From Bacteroidota bacterium (GTDB taxonomy: Bacteria; Bacteroidota; Bacteroidia; Chitinophagales; Chitinophagaceae): a DNA stretch of 7,401 nucleotides. The notes beneath the pieces are model-generated. The model had not been told where the DNA came from. It saw only the letters and a program-made list of their open reading frames with translations, and did not search any database. Where the stretch lies: contig JAEZLJ010000102.1 in assembly GCA_023415275.1 (NCBI GenBank), positions 1-7,401 on the forward strand, given 5' to 3'. This document shows positions 1-7,103 of this stretch, piece by piece. The stretch's first letter is position 1. Each line of letters starts with the position of its first letter. Made by a program: the position numbers and the translations under genes.

Positions 1-297
1 AATGTTATAACCTCAGTCATTGATAAACAGCCTAATGTGGCTGTAGACACCCATGTTTTCAGGGTTTCGGCCCGCATTGGATTGACTATAAAAGCAAAAA
101 ACCCATTACAGACCGAGCAACAGCTGATAAAATATATCCCCACAGAGCTGGTTCATAAATTCCATCACTGGCTCATTCTCCACGGCAGGTACATATGCAT
201 TGCCCGCAAGCCCAAATGTGATGAATGTGGTTTAAAGCCCGTGTGTAAATATTACCACACTGTTGTCAAAATAACGCTTCCAAAAGCAAAGGGGTAA
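1..297 (+). CDS. nth: Endonuclease III, C-terminal part (5' end outside the window)
   Basis: This is the end of a base-excision-repair DNA glycosylase/AP lyase that removes oxidised pyrimidines from DNA in the cytoplasm. The frame is open from base 1 and ends with TAA at 295-297, giving 98 residues; a GTG at 37 lies inside the conserved core and is not the real start. The motif AVDTHVFRV carries the catalytic Asp (residue 16 of the fragment, equivalent to E. coli Asp138). The end holds the [4Fe-4S] cluster loop C-X6-C-X2-C-X5-C (Cys 66, 73, 76, 82), whose spacing matches E. coli Nth. MutY is less likely, because it has VDGN in place of VDTH. The helix-hairpin-helix with the catalytic Lys must lie upstream and cannot be checked. 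The full protein is usually about 210-225 residues, so roughly the first half is missing. The next gene is 147 bases downstream on the same strand and has no evident functional link. Confidence 0.94.
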   Translation, partial: NVITSVIDKQPNVAVDTHVFRVSARIGLTIKAKNPLQTEQQLIKYIPTELVHKFHHWLILHGRYICIARKPKCDECGLKPVCKYYHTVVKITLPKAKG

Positions 298-337
298 TTT
301 TCCAGCCTTATTAAGAATCAATATAAACTGTTTCAAT

Positions 338-354
338 GGGGTCATTCTCACCCC
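338..354 (+). terminator. Weak stem-loop 3' of nth (possible terminator)
   Basis: A perfect 5-base inverted repeat, GGGGT/ACCCC, encloses a 7-base loop 41 bases after the nth stop codon. It is followed by TATTAGTTTGG rather than a run of T, so it is a poor intrinsic terminator. Its position between two plus-strand genes is the main argument for a role. Confidence 0.25.
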
Positions 355-397
355 TATTAGTTTGGCGCAGAGCTTGCCTGAAATAATTATAGCCTTC

Positions 398-430
398 TTT
401 TAATTAATCGCCAGGGCAGCGCAATTTTTG
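398..430 (+). promoter_or_regulatory. Candidate Bacteroidota-type promoter before the GAF gene
   Basis: TTTT (398-401) and AATTTTTG (423-430), separated by 21 bases, resemble the Bacteroidota -33 (TTTG) and -7 (TAnnTTTG) elements; the -7 match is 5 of 6 fixed positions. Transcription would begin a few bases before the ATG at 445, leaving a very short leader. The region is AT-rich, so the match could arise by chance. Confidence 0.2.
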
Positions 431-444
431 ATATAACAAATCAT

Positions 445-2820
445 ATGTCGACTATTTCAAACCTATATGAAGGATTTAATGGTGACCTTTCCCTTGAACC
501 ATTGATCATGGTTTTGAGGAAGATGATAGAAGAAGGGAAACCCGGGGCCAAACATTTATACCAGGGGATGCTGAATGAGATAGAAGCAATACCTGAATTA
601 ATGCAGCCTATCAAGGATCCCGCCGTCATTCAAAAGCATGAAATACTTGTCACAACCTTGTTGTCCACCATCTTCCCTCCTTCTACTAAAAGAGATGAGG
701 GCATTTATGCTGTATGCTATCCTTTCAGGCCTGAAACAGTGTATGCATCTCCACTATTCAAAAAATTGTTCGTAAGGGAAAACAATACCATCACCATTCC
801 AGACCCGAAAACAAATATCAATATAGCCAAGGCCAATCTATCACTGGCTTACAATCTTATACTACAAAAATTCTATGACCTTGATGTGCCCATAACTGCC
901 ACCTCTGTGCATCCTTTCAGCGATGAAGACACTCACTTTACCCGCTACTATGAGCTCAGGATGAATGCACAGTTTGTGTATGTACAATGCATCAATAAGG
1001 ATTTTGCCATGCCGGTGGCCTTTGCTCCTCACAGGGCCATAGATATAGAAGAACTACAGGAATTATTTCCGCTGGAGAACTTTCATTTTGAAGGTCTTGT
1101 TATCATGGAGGTAACAGATGTGACCACAGAACAGGTAATCACTGAAATCAAAAATGCCCTGTTGAATATCAATGCCTTTTCTGATGTGGAAGTGTATAAC
1201 GATCTGCAGCAGCACGTACAAAGCCTGATAGGATTGAAAAATGTGCATATAGGCATCACTCCATTTTTTAAGAAGAACGAATATTATTTATATACAGAAG
1301 CGCATTACCAGAATAGCTTATTATTCAAAAATACTGAGGCAATTAATAATAAGGACGCCATCAGTGAACAATGCAGGGAGGTATTCAGGCATTCCAATCA
1401 ACCGATCCTTTACGAAATTCTGAACGAAAGCAGCAGCCGTTTTAACCAGTTATTGAAATACTATTATGAGCAAGGGATCAAAAGCCTGATCCTTTGTCCA
1501 TTGAAGCGGGAGGATGGTGAATTAATAGGCTTGCTGGAGATTGCCTGTGAGACCAAATCCAGGCTACAGTTTCATCACCTGGCTAAAATTCAGCCGGCTA
1601 TCCAGCTCTTTGCCCTGGCGCTTGAAAAAACAGCGGAAAGCCTGGATATGCAGATTGATAAAACCATCAAAGAGCATTTCACTGCTATACAACCTGCAGT
1701 GGAGTGGAAATTTACGGAAGCTGCATTTCAGTATTTACAACACCAGCAGGTAAGTGACCTTGCCCGAATGCCAGCTATTGCCTTTGAAAATGTATATCCA
1801 CTTTATGGCTCTATAGATGTCCGTAACTCCTCCACTGAAAGAAGCCTTTCTATTCAGAAAGATCTACTTGAACAATTGCAAATGGCCAAAGAGGTATTGG
1901 GCAAGGCAGACAAGATCATGGAATTTCCATTGCTGAAAGAATACCAGTTTCGTATAGATAAATACATAACCTCCGTGAACGAGGCACTGTTGCCAGATGA
2001 CGAGATCATGATCTACGACTTTTTACAATGTGATGTGGACACGCTTTTCAAAAACCTGTTGGAGAACAAGCCTGAGATCAAAAAGACCGTCAACAAATAT
2101 TTTGAAGCCCTGGATCCGCAGCGAAAAGTGATCTATCGTCAACGAATGGCTTATGAAGAAAGCATCACCAGGATCAATGATGTGCTGGACAGGTTCATGG
2201 ATGCAGAACAGCATGCAGCACAGCAAGTATATCCTCATTATTTTGAACGATACATCACAGACGGCATTGAATTCAACATTTATGTGGGCCAGTCAATAAC
2301 GCCACACAAGCCATTCAATGAAATGTATGTAAGCAACCTGAAGCTCTGGCAACTGACACTGCTGGCCAAGGCTGCCAGGGTAACCTATGCGCTGGAGAAG
2401 CGTTTAAGCCTTCCCTTACAAACTACACAGTTAATACTGGCGCATTCAATTCCACTTACCATCAGCTTTCGCAGGAAAGAAAGAAAGTTTGATGTAGACG
2501 GAGCCTACAATATCAGGTACGAGATCGTAAAAAAAAGAATAGACAAGGTGCATTTGAAAGACAGTGATGAACGCCTGACGCAGCCTGGTAAAATAGGCAT
2601 TGTGTATTCACAGCAGAAAGAGTTGAATGAATACCTGGAGTATATGGAGTTCCTTCAAAAAGAAGGGTTGCTGACTGATAATGTAGAACACCTGGAATTA
2701 GAGGATACCCAGGGCATCAGTGGATTGAGGGCCATTCGTGTGGAAGTAAATTTAAATACAGAGCCATTGCCTGGCCAGGAACCTTTTAAGGCCACCGGCG
2801 AAAAGGTGCTGAGTAAATAA
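445..2820 (+). CDS. Large GAF-domain-like cytoplasmic protein, function unknown
   Basis: The protein has 791 residues with no signal peptide and no membrane segment, so it is probably cytoplasmic. Residues about 250-395 look like a GAF sensor domain: a long helix, strands around VHIGITPFF and, most tellingly, SLILCPLKREDGELIGLLEI (347-366), the typical last strands of a GAF fold, then a helix. The N-terminal 240 residues match no domain I recognise. After the GAF part comes YPLYGSIDVRNSSTERSLSI (451-470), which I recall as a recurring motif in Bacteroidota GAF-annotated proteins, then a mostly helical region (about 470-600) and a mixed C-terminal part. No histidine-kinase, GGDEF, helix-turn-helix or phosphatase motif is visible, so output and ligand are unknown. 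The ATG at 445 has no Shine-Dalgarno sequence, as is usual in this phylum, and no better start was seen. It is probably monocistronic, since the next gene converges on it. Confidence 0.9.
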   Translation: MSTISNLYEGFNGDLSLEPLIMVLRKMIEEGKPGAKHLYQGMLNEIEAIPELMQPIKDPAVIQKHEILVTTLLSTIFPPSTKRDEGIYAVCYPFRPETVYASPLFKKLFVRENNTITIPDPKTNINIAKANLSLAYNLILQKFYDLDVPITATSVHPFSDEDTHFTRYYELRMNAQFVYVQCINKDFAMPVAFAPHRAIDIEELQELFPLENFHFEGLVIMEVTDVTTEQVITEIKNALLNINAFSDVEVYNDLQQHVQSLIGLKNVHIGITPFFKKNEYYLYTEAHYQNSLLFKNTEAINNKDAISEQCREVFRHSNQPILYEILNESSSRFNQLLKYYYEQGIKSLILCPLKREDGELIGLLEIACETKSRLQFHHLAKIQPAIQLFALALEKTAESLDMQIDKTIKEHFTAIQPAVEWKFTEAAFQYLQHQQVSDLARMPAIAFENVYPLYGSIDVRNSSTERSLSIQKDLLEQLQMAKEVLGKADKIMEFPLLKEYQFRIDKYITSVNEALLPDDEIMIYDFLQCDVDTLFKNLLENKPEIKKTVNKYFEALDPQRKVIYRQRMAYEESITRINDVLDRFMDAEQHAAQQVYPHYFERYITDGIEFNIYVGQSITPHKPFNEMYVSNLKLWQLTLLAKAARVTYALEKRLSLPLQTTQLILAHSIPLTISFRRKERKFDVDGAYNIRYEIVKKRIDKVHLKDSDERLTQPGKIGIVYSQQKELNEYLEYMEFLQKEGLLTDNVEHLELEDTQGISGLRAIRVEVNLNTEPLPGQEPFKATGEKVLSK

Positions 2821-2849
2821 AGAGCGCGTTATTATTGGAAAGGTTGATG

Positions 2850-5447
2850 TCAAAAGCTTAATCCAAAAGAAATATAGGGCTGGGTACCTTCCTTTGAGCG
2901 GGCAATAGCAGCCTGTATCAATACTAGATCAGCAGGAATTATAAAGATACCTCCACCAAAGCCATGATGCCATTGTTTTGAATTTTCTCCCGGCACCCAT
3001 ACCCGGCCTTCATCATTGAATGCCATGACGCCTACACTTCCCGGAAAAAGATAGGAGGTAAAGTCAAAAAGCTTTGCCCGTAATTCAATGTTGTGATAGA
3101 ACATACTTTTACCTGTAAACCTGTTGACATAAAATCCCCTGAGATTATTATAGCCCCCTAATTGCAACTGCTGGTAGTAGCCCGGATTCCCTACCGATGT
3201 ACCTGCCCCTACCCGGTTGGCAAGGACTATATCATCTGTAATGACAGGTAAATAAAATATGGCTTCCGAAACCACTTGCCCATACCAGTTTTTGTTACCG
3301 TTTAATTGCTGCAAAGCTTTCCAATCCATATTCCAGTAAAAACCTTTGCTGGGTAACAGTCCTTCTTTCCGGGTATTGATATGAGCACCTCCAACCAGTC
3401 CGGCAAAGAATTGTTTGGAGAATACAGATTCTGAAGGATTGAGCCGGTTATACTCAAGCAGAAATTGTGAAAGATTATTTTGCTTCTCGCTGGTATAATA
3501 CTGAACGCCAATACCCGCATTATACCCAAATAATTTTCCGGCGGTACGGTGTATTCTCACATCTCCTGTTATCACATCATACCTGTTGCGGTAATACAAT
3601 ATGGATTGCCCGTCTTTATTCACAAAAGGCGACTCATTCCCGATGCCAAAGAATGTAGCCACATTATGCGGCCCCCTTGAAAGCAGGTTTACAGAGAGGT
3701 CATTCTTTCCAAAAAGTTTTTTAAAGTCGCCGTTGTACTGGACCATAAAAGATTGCCTGGCTGGTGCATAGTTGACAAAGAAAGAATGGCGCTTTGCATA
3801 GGGCTGTTTCCGGAAACCCTGGCGTTCATATACCATTCCTGCTTTGAACATGAAGCCAAGGTCAAGGTCATATTGTGCAGACACTACAGGTCCTGTATGA
3901 TCATATAAAAAACTTTTACGGTCAAAATCATTAATGGTAGTATCAGTGGAAGTACGTAACCTGGCAAGTTTGGACGAAGGAAGCTTATTGACCTGGTCAG
4001 ACCGGTCGTATATATAAATCTTACGCCTGTTGTGTAAGGATGGAGCTACGCTAAAGCTATCCACTCCATCACCTCCTATCATGTGAATGCGTATAGGTGT
4101 TTTAACCGACCCATTTACCTGGTAAATATCATCTCCCCCAAGTCCAAATAACCTGACTTCGTCCGTTTCACCGGGAAAGAAAACCCTATGATACATTACT
4201 GCTTCGCGGCTTTGCTGATCTGATAATTTGTAAATGCTTACATCCACCTCACCTTTGTCACCTACATTGATATCAATCCATTCAGGCTTGTCAGATGCAG
4301 GAATATCTACCGTGCGTGATAAGAAATGATAGTAGGCCAAAGCAGACTCTTTCAGGCTAGCTCTCCGGGCTATCAACGTTTGTATGATCTTCTCGGCAGA
4401 TAAGGTATAGATGGTGTCGGGTAATAAAGAAACCGAATAGCGTATAAGGCTATCCGTTATCCGGCTTTGCACGAATGTGATTTGCTCCTGCCAGTCTGCC
4501 TCACTAAGCCCATTCAAAAAATACCTGTCAAAATACCTGTTATTATAATTATAGCTTCCTATCTTTTTAATATGGTCTTTGAAGGGCTGCAGGTTGGCCT
4601 TTCCAGGTTGTGTCGATAACAAGCCCGGTAATATTCCTGATGTAGTATAATATACCTTATCCCTGTCCCTGGGAATGGGTTCATACAACTTCTCGTCTTC
4701 GTTTTTATTTTTCTCCCATCGCCATTGGTCCTCATGCCTATCCCAATCGCCCAGGAAATGATCAAGCAACCGGGCCCTCAGTAACTGCTTCTGGTCAAAC
4801 TTCACATCATTGTCCTTTTCTGCTTTTCCTTGCGCCTTATCAGTGTTATCCGTGTCAGGTACATCATCGGGTTCCCTTTCTTCAAACAGCAAAACCGAGT
4901 TGGCAAAATCTTTCCTGTACTGTCCCAGGGCAGGATCGTCAGGCACATATACTATTTGTGGATTGGTATGTAATATTCCCAGCGCTTCAGCAAAGGGGGG
5001 CACTGTTAGAGCTGCATACGGATGGCTGGTAACCACCTGGTCCTGTAGAATATCTTTTGCGATGGTGGCCCTTAGCTTTTTGGGAAGTGCCCGTTCGGGG
5101 TACTTCTGCACACTTCTCAGCACCCATTCTCTGCCGGTCGGATCTACCAGTCTTAATGATTTGGTTTGCAGACCACCACCTTTTTCCGTGATTTTCAATC
5201 CACCTTTTTCCTTATCCAGGTAAATGATCTTCATTTTTACCGGTGCTGCCCAAAGCTTGCGGTAGCTTTCCCCAAATAAAAACCGGTGAAAGCCCGAAAC
5301 ATCATCATATTCAGGAGCAATAGCCACTTTAATATGATCGGCCTTTTGACCTGTGGTCTGGGCAGATGCAGTAAAAATGGTCAATAAGAATAGGATTAGA
5401 CCTGATATTTTTATTCGAGACAATTTCACAAAGAGGCTTTCCTTCAT
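2850..5447 (-). CDS. BamA/TamA-type outer-membrane barrel protein with periplasmic kinase-like region
   Basis: The precursor has 865 residues. A signal peptide is clear: basic start, hydrophobic stretch at about 15-27, cleavage likely after ASA (residue 29). Residues about 95-270 hold KSLRLVDPTGREWVLRSVQK, PPFAEALGI, LLFEERE, LGDWDRHEDQW (232-242) and PIPRDRDKVY (257-266), an order resembling atypical kinases, with an acidic linker at about 191-217. A helical stretch (about 310-390) follows, then two RTX-like motifs, GLGGDDIYQV (435-444) and MIGGDGVDSF (456-465). From about 520 to the end the sequence alternates as in a beta-barrel, with the Omp85 signature NLRGF (768-772) and a terminal Phe, as expected of a barrel inserted by BamA. 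The protein should span the outer membrane with its N-terminal part in the periplasm. True BamA is unlikely because no POTRA repeats are seen. The ATG at 5447 directly precedes the signal peptide. It lies 83 bases after the amylase gene, and its barrel is paralogous to the partial gene at 7104-7401. Substrate and function are unknown. Confidence 0.88.
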   Translation of the reverse strand: MKESLFVKLSRIKISGLILFLLTIFTASAQTTGQKADHIKVAIAPEYDDVSGFHRFLFGESYRKLWAAPVKMKIIYLDKEKGGLKITEKGGGLQTKSLRLVDPTGREWVLRSVQKYPERALPKKLRATIAKDILQDQVVTSHPYAALTVPPFAEALGILHTNPQIVYVPDDPALGQYRKDFANSVLLFEEREPDDVPDTDNTDKAQGKAEKDNDVKFDQKQLLRARLLDHFLGDWDRHEDQWRWEKNKNEDEKLYEPIPRDRDKVYYTTSGILPGLLSTQPGKANLQPFKDHIKKIGSYNYNNRYFDRYFLNGLSEADWQEQITFVQSRITDSLIRYSVSLLPDTIYTLSAEKIIQTLIARRASLKESALAYYHFLSRTVDIPASDKPEWIDINVGDKGEVDVSIYKLSDQQSREAVMYHRVFFPGETDEVRLFGLGGDDIYQVNGSVKTPIRIHMIGGDGVDSFSVAPSLHNRRKIYIYDRSDQVNKLPSSKLARLRTSTDTTINDFDRKSFLYDHTGPVVSAQYDLDLGFMFKAGMVYERQGFRKQPYAKRHSFFVNYAPARQSFMVQYNGDFKKLFGKNDLSVNLLSRGPHNVATFFGIGNESPFVNKDGQSILYYRNRYDVITGDVRIHRTAGKLFGYNAGIGVQYYTSEKQNNLSQFLLEYNRLNPSESVFSKQFFAGLVGGAHINTRKEGLLPSKGFYWNMDWKALQQLNGNKNWYGQVVSEAIFYLPVITDDIVLANRVGAGTSVGNPGYYQQLQLGGYNNLRGFYVNRFTGKSMFYHNIELRAKLFDFTSYLFPGSVGVMAFNDEGRVWVPGENSKQWHHGFGGGIFIIPADLVLIQAAIARSKEGTQPYISFGLSF

Positions 5448-5516
5448 TGAACACTATTGTAGAGGTATTCACTAAAATATCAAGCCACCTTATCAAATAG
5501 TAATTACTTAAAAGAT

Positions 5517-5532
5517 GAACCCCAAAAGGTTC
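5517..5532 (-). terminator. Weak stem-loop at the end of the amylase gene
   Basis: On the minus strand GAACC and GGTTC form a 5-base stem with a 6-base loop. The stem begins inside the amylase TGA stop codon and is followed by ATCTTTT. It might end or attenuate transcription between the amylase and the downstream outer-membrane gene, but the stem is short and the T-run has only four bases. Confidence 0.2.
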
Positions 5533-7045
5533 AAGCCAGCTTCCTCAGCTTTTTTGCTTTTCTTTTCTCCACCCATACTGATACAGATCCTGGTGGACAG
5601 AAAAACTCTGCTTCCCCGTTCTCATTTAACTGCACTTCGGCAGGATGATGGCCCAACAGATCGATAAATATCTTTCCCTGGTGTGCTTTCCCCATACTCA
5701 TATACTTATTGCCAGCTTCGCCATTGGAAAGAACCACAGCACAACCGCTATTATAGTGTTTTCTGTCACCCTGCCTTACCCATCCAATACAATTGGGGTG
5801 ATCGAAATAATCGACCTGTAAGCCATAGGCTATTTCTTTCCTGGCTAACAATAGCAGTGGAAGACTTTCCACTTTGGTCAACAAGATGTAATGGTCTTCG
5901 CCATCCCTACCCTTATCGGTATAATCTGCGCCATACAAGTCGGGATAGAATATACAGGGATAACCTTCGCCTCTCAGTAAGATCAGGCTATAGGCGATAG
6001 GCTTAAACCAGGGTTCTACAGGTGCTTCCAGTGCCTGTAACGGTTGTGTATCATGATTATCAACAACGGTCACTGCCAGCAATGGATTCACTGCTACCAG
6101 GCTATCATTCAGTATATCCGGCATATGGTAAGCATTACCAGCCCTGGAAGCCTGATGAAGGTTGTGGTGCAGCGCGGCATCAAACAAGGAAAGCTGGCCA
6201 TCTGTAGCCTCGATATACTTTAATAACAAAGGCAATTCACCCGGCGCCCAGTATTCACCAACGGCAAATAATTCTTTGCCTGTTACTGCCCTCATATGGG
6301 CCAGCCATTCATTATAAAATTGTGGAGCAATATGCTTTACAGCATCCAGGCGAAAACCATCAAAACCAACTGTTTTATAATACCACTCTCCCCATCGCTT
6401 CAGTTCTTCCCTCACCGCCGGGTTCCTGAACTCCACATCATTATACATCAGGTAATCATAATTCCCTTTTTCATCGGTGATCATTTCCTCCCAATCACTG
6501 CCATGCTCATTTAAAATATTGAATATGGCGGTTTCACTGGTAATATCATCATAATCTACTCCTGAAAAGCAGGTGTGGTTCCATTCAAAATTGGAATAGG
6601 TACCATTACGTCCAGGATAAGTGAATTTCGTATAGGCTTCAATGTCATATGGCTCGCTAATGGGTTGATTACGGTCTTCGGGATCCATTTTTACCACTCT
6701 AATCAGCTCCTTTTCATCGCCACCTCCAAGGTGATTTAAAACTATGTCCACATATACCTGTATGCCATTGGATTGAGCAGTTTTCACTGCTTCAATATAT
6801 TGGTCCTTTGTTCCATATTTGGTAGGTATGGTGCCTTTCTGATCAAATTCACCCAGATCATAAAGGTCGTAGACATCATATCCTACTGAATAGCCACCTG
6901 TAGTGGCCTTAAAAGCTGGTGGCAGCCAGGCTGCATTAATACCAAGCTTTGCCAGGTATGGTGCCTGCTCTTTGAAATGGTTCCAGAAGACACCACCAGG
7001 CATAGAATACCAATGAAAGAACTGAATAATTGTTCCGTTTTGCAT
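5531..7045 (-). CDS. amyA: Cytoplasmic alpha-amylase, GH13 subfamily 5 (AmyA-like)
   Basis: This enzyme cleaves internal alpha-1,4 bonds of starch, glycogen or maltodextrins. It has 504 residues, against 495 in E. coli AmyA, and no signal peptide, so it acts in the cytoplasm. The GH13 regions are all present: DIVLNH (100-105), GFRLDAVKH with nucleophile Asp234, VGEYW with acid/base Glu264, and VDNHD with stabiliser Asp332. Residues equivalent to the calcium ligands of Bacillus licheniformis amylase are kept (Asn104, Asp197, Asp203, His238). GGYSVGYDVYDLYDLGEFDQ and DTQPLQALEAPVEPWFKP are nearly the E. coli AmyA sequence. The ATG at 7045 is preferred; a TTG two codons upstream (7051) is also open but would add only two residues. 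The C-terminal tail EKRKAKKLRKLA is unusually basic. The gene lies between two outer-membrane barrel genes on the same strand, 58 bases after one and 83 before the other. Its role is probably intracellular glycogen or maltodextrin turnover. Confidence 0.95.
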   Translation of the reverse strand: MQNGTIIQFFHWYSMPGGVFWNHFKEQAPYLAKLGINAAWLPPAFKATTGGYSVGYDVYDLYDLGEFDQKGTIPTKYGTKDQYIEAVKTAQSNGIQVYVDIVLNHLGGGDEKELIRVVKMDPEDRNQPISEPYDIEAYTKFTYPGRNGTYSNFEWNHTCFSGVDYDDITSETAIFNILNEHGSDWEEMITDEKGNYDYLMYNDVEFRNPAVREELKRWGEWYYKTVGFDGFRLDAVKHIAPQFYNEWLAHMRAVTGKELFAVGEYWAPGELPLLLKYIEATDGQLSLFDAALHHNLHQASRAGNAYHMPDILNDSLVAVNPLLAVTVVDNHDTQPLQALEAPVEPWFKPIAYSLILLRGEGYPCIFYPDLYGADYTDKGRDGEDHYILLTKVESLPLLLLARKEIAYGLQVDYFDHPNCIGWVRQGDRKHYNSGCAVVLSNGEAGNKYMSMGKAHQGKIFIDLLGHHPAEVQLNENGEAEFFCPPGSVSVWVEKRKAKKLRKLA

Positions 7046-7052
7046 ATACAAA

Positions 7053-7068
7053 CCGGCAAACCTGCCGG
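7053..7068 (-). promoter_or_regulatory. GC-rich hairpin just upstream of the amylase start
   Basis: CCGGCA and TGCCGG form a perfect 6-base stem around a 4-base loop. On the minus strand it ends 7 bases before the amylase ATG and lies 35 bases after the stop of the upstream barrel gene. It is followed by TTTGTAT, not a T-run, so it is a poor terminator. Its place suggests an effect on translation initiation or mRNA processing between the two genes. The pairing is seen directly; any function is inference. Confidence 0.4.
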
Positions 7069-7103
7069 AGGATGATCATGTTTTTACTGAAAATAATGAG
7101 TCA

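Noticed and set aside
4518..4540. Direct repeat of AAAATACCTGT with a 12-base period
   Set aside because: There are only two copies, in frame inside the outer-membrane gene, encoding the RYFDRYF stretch. It is too short to be a functional repeat or array.
4810..5223. A 137-codon open frame on the plus strand opposite the outer-membrane gene
   Set aside because: It lies wholly antisense to the well-supported kinase-like region, its product is low-complexity and Ser-rich with no recognisable domain, and it has no start signal. It is a codon-bias shadow.
2850..5447. Reading the 865-residue protein as the essential assembly factor BamA
   Set aside because: No POTRA repeats are visible between the signal peptide and the barrel. 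That space is filled by the DWDRH/PRDRD region and RTX-like motifs, and a second paralog lies nearby.
5456..5483. E. coli-like -35/-10 pair (TTGATA, 16 bases, TACAAT) before the outer-membrane gene on the minus strand
   Set aside because: Bacteroidota do not normally use this consensus, and the start point would fall at the ATG itself with essentially no leader. It is likely chance in AT-rich DNA.
5683..6000. A 105-codon open frame on the plus strand opposite the amylase
   Set aside because: The minus-strand amylase explains this stretch fully. The product is rich in Tyr, Arg and His with no family resemblance.
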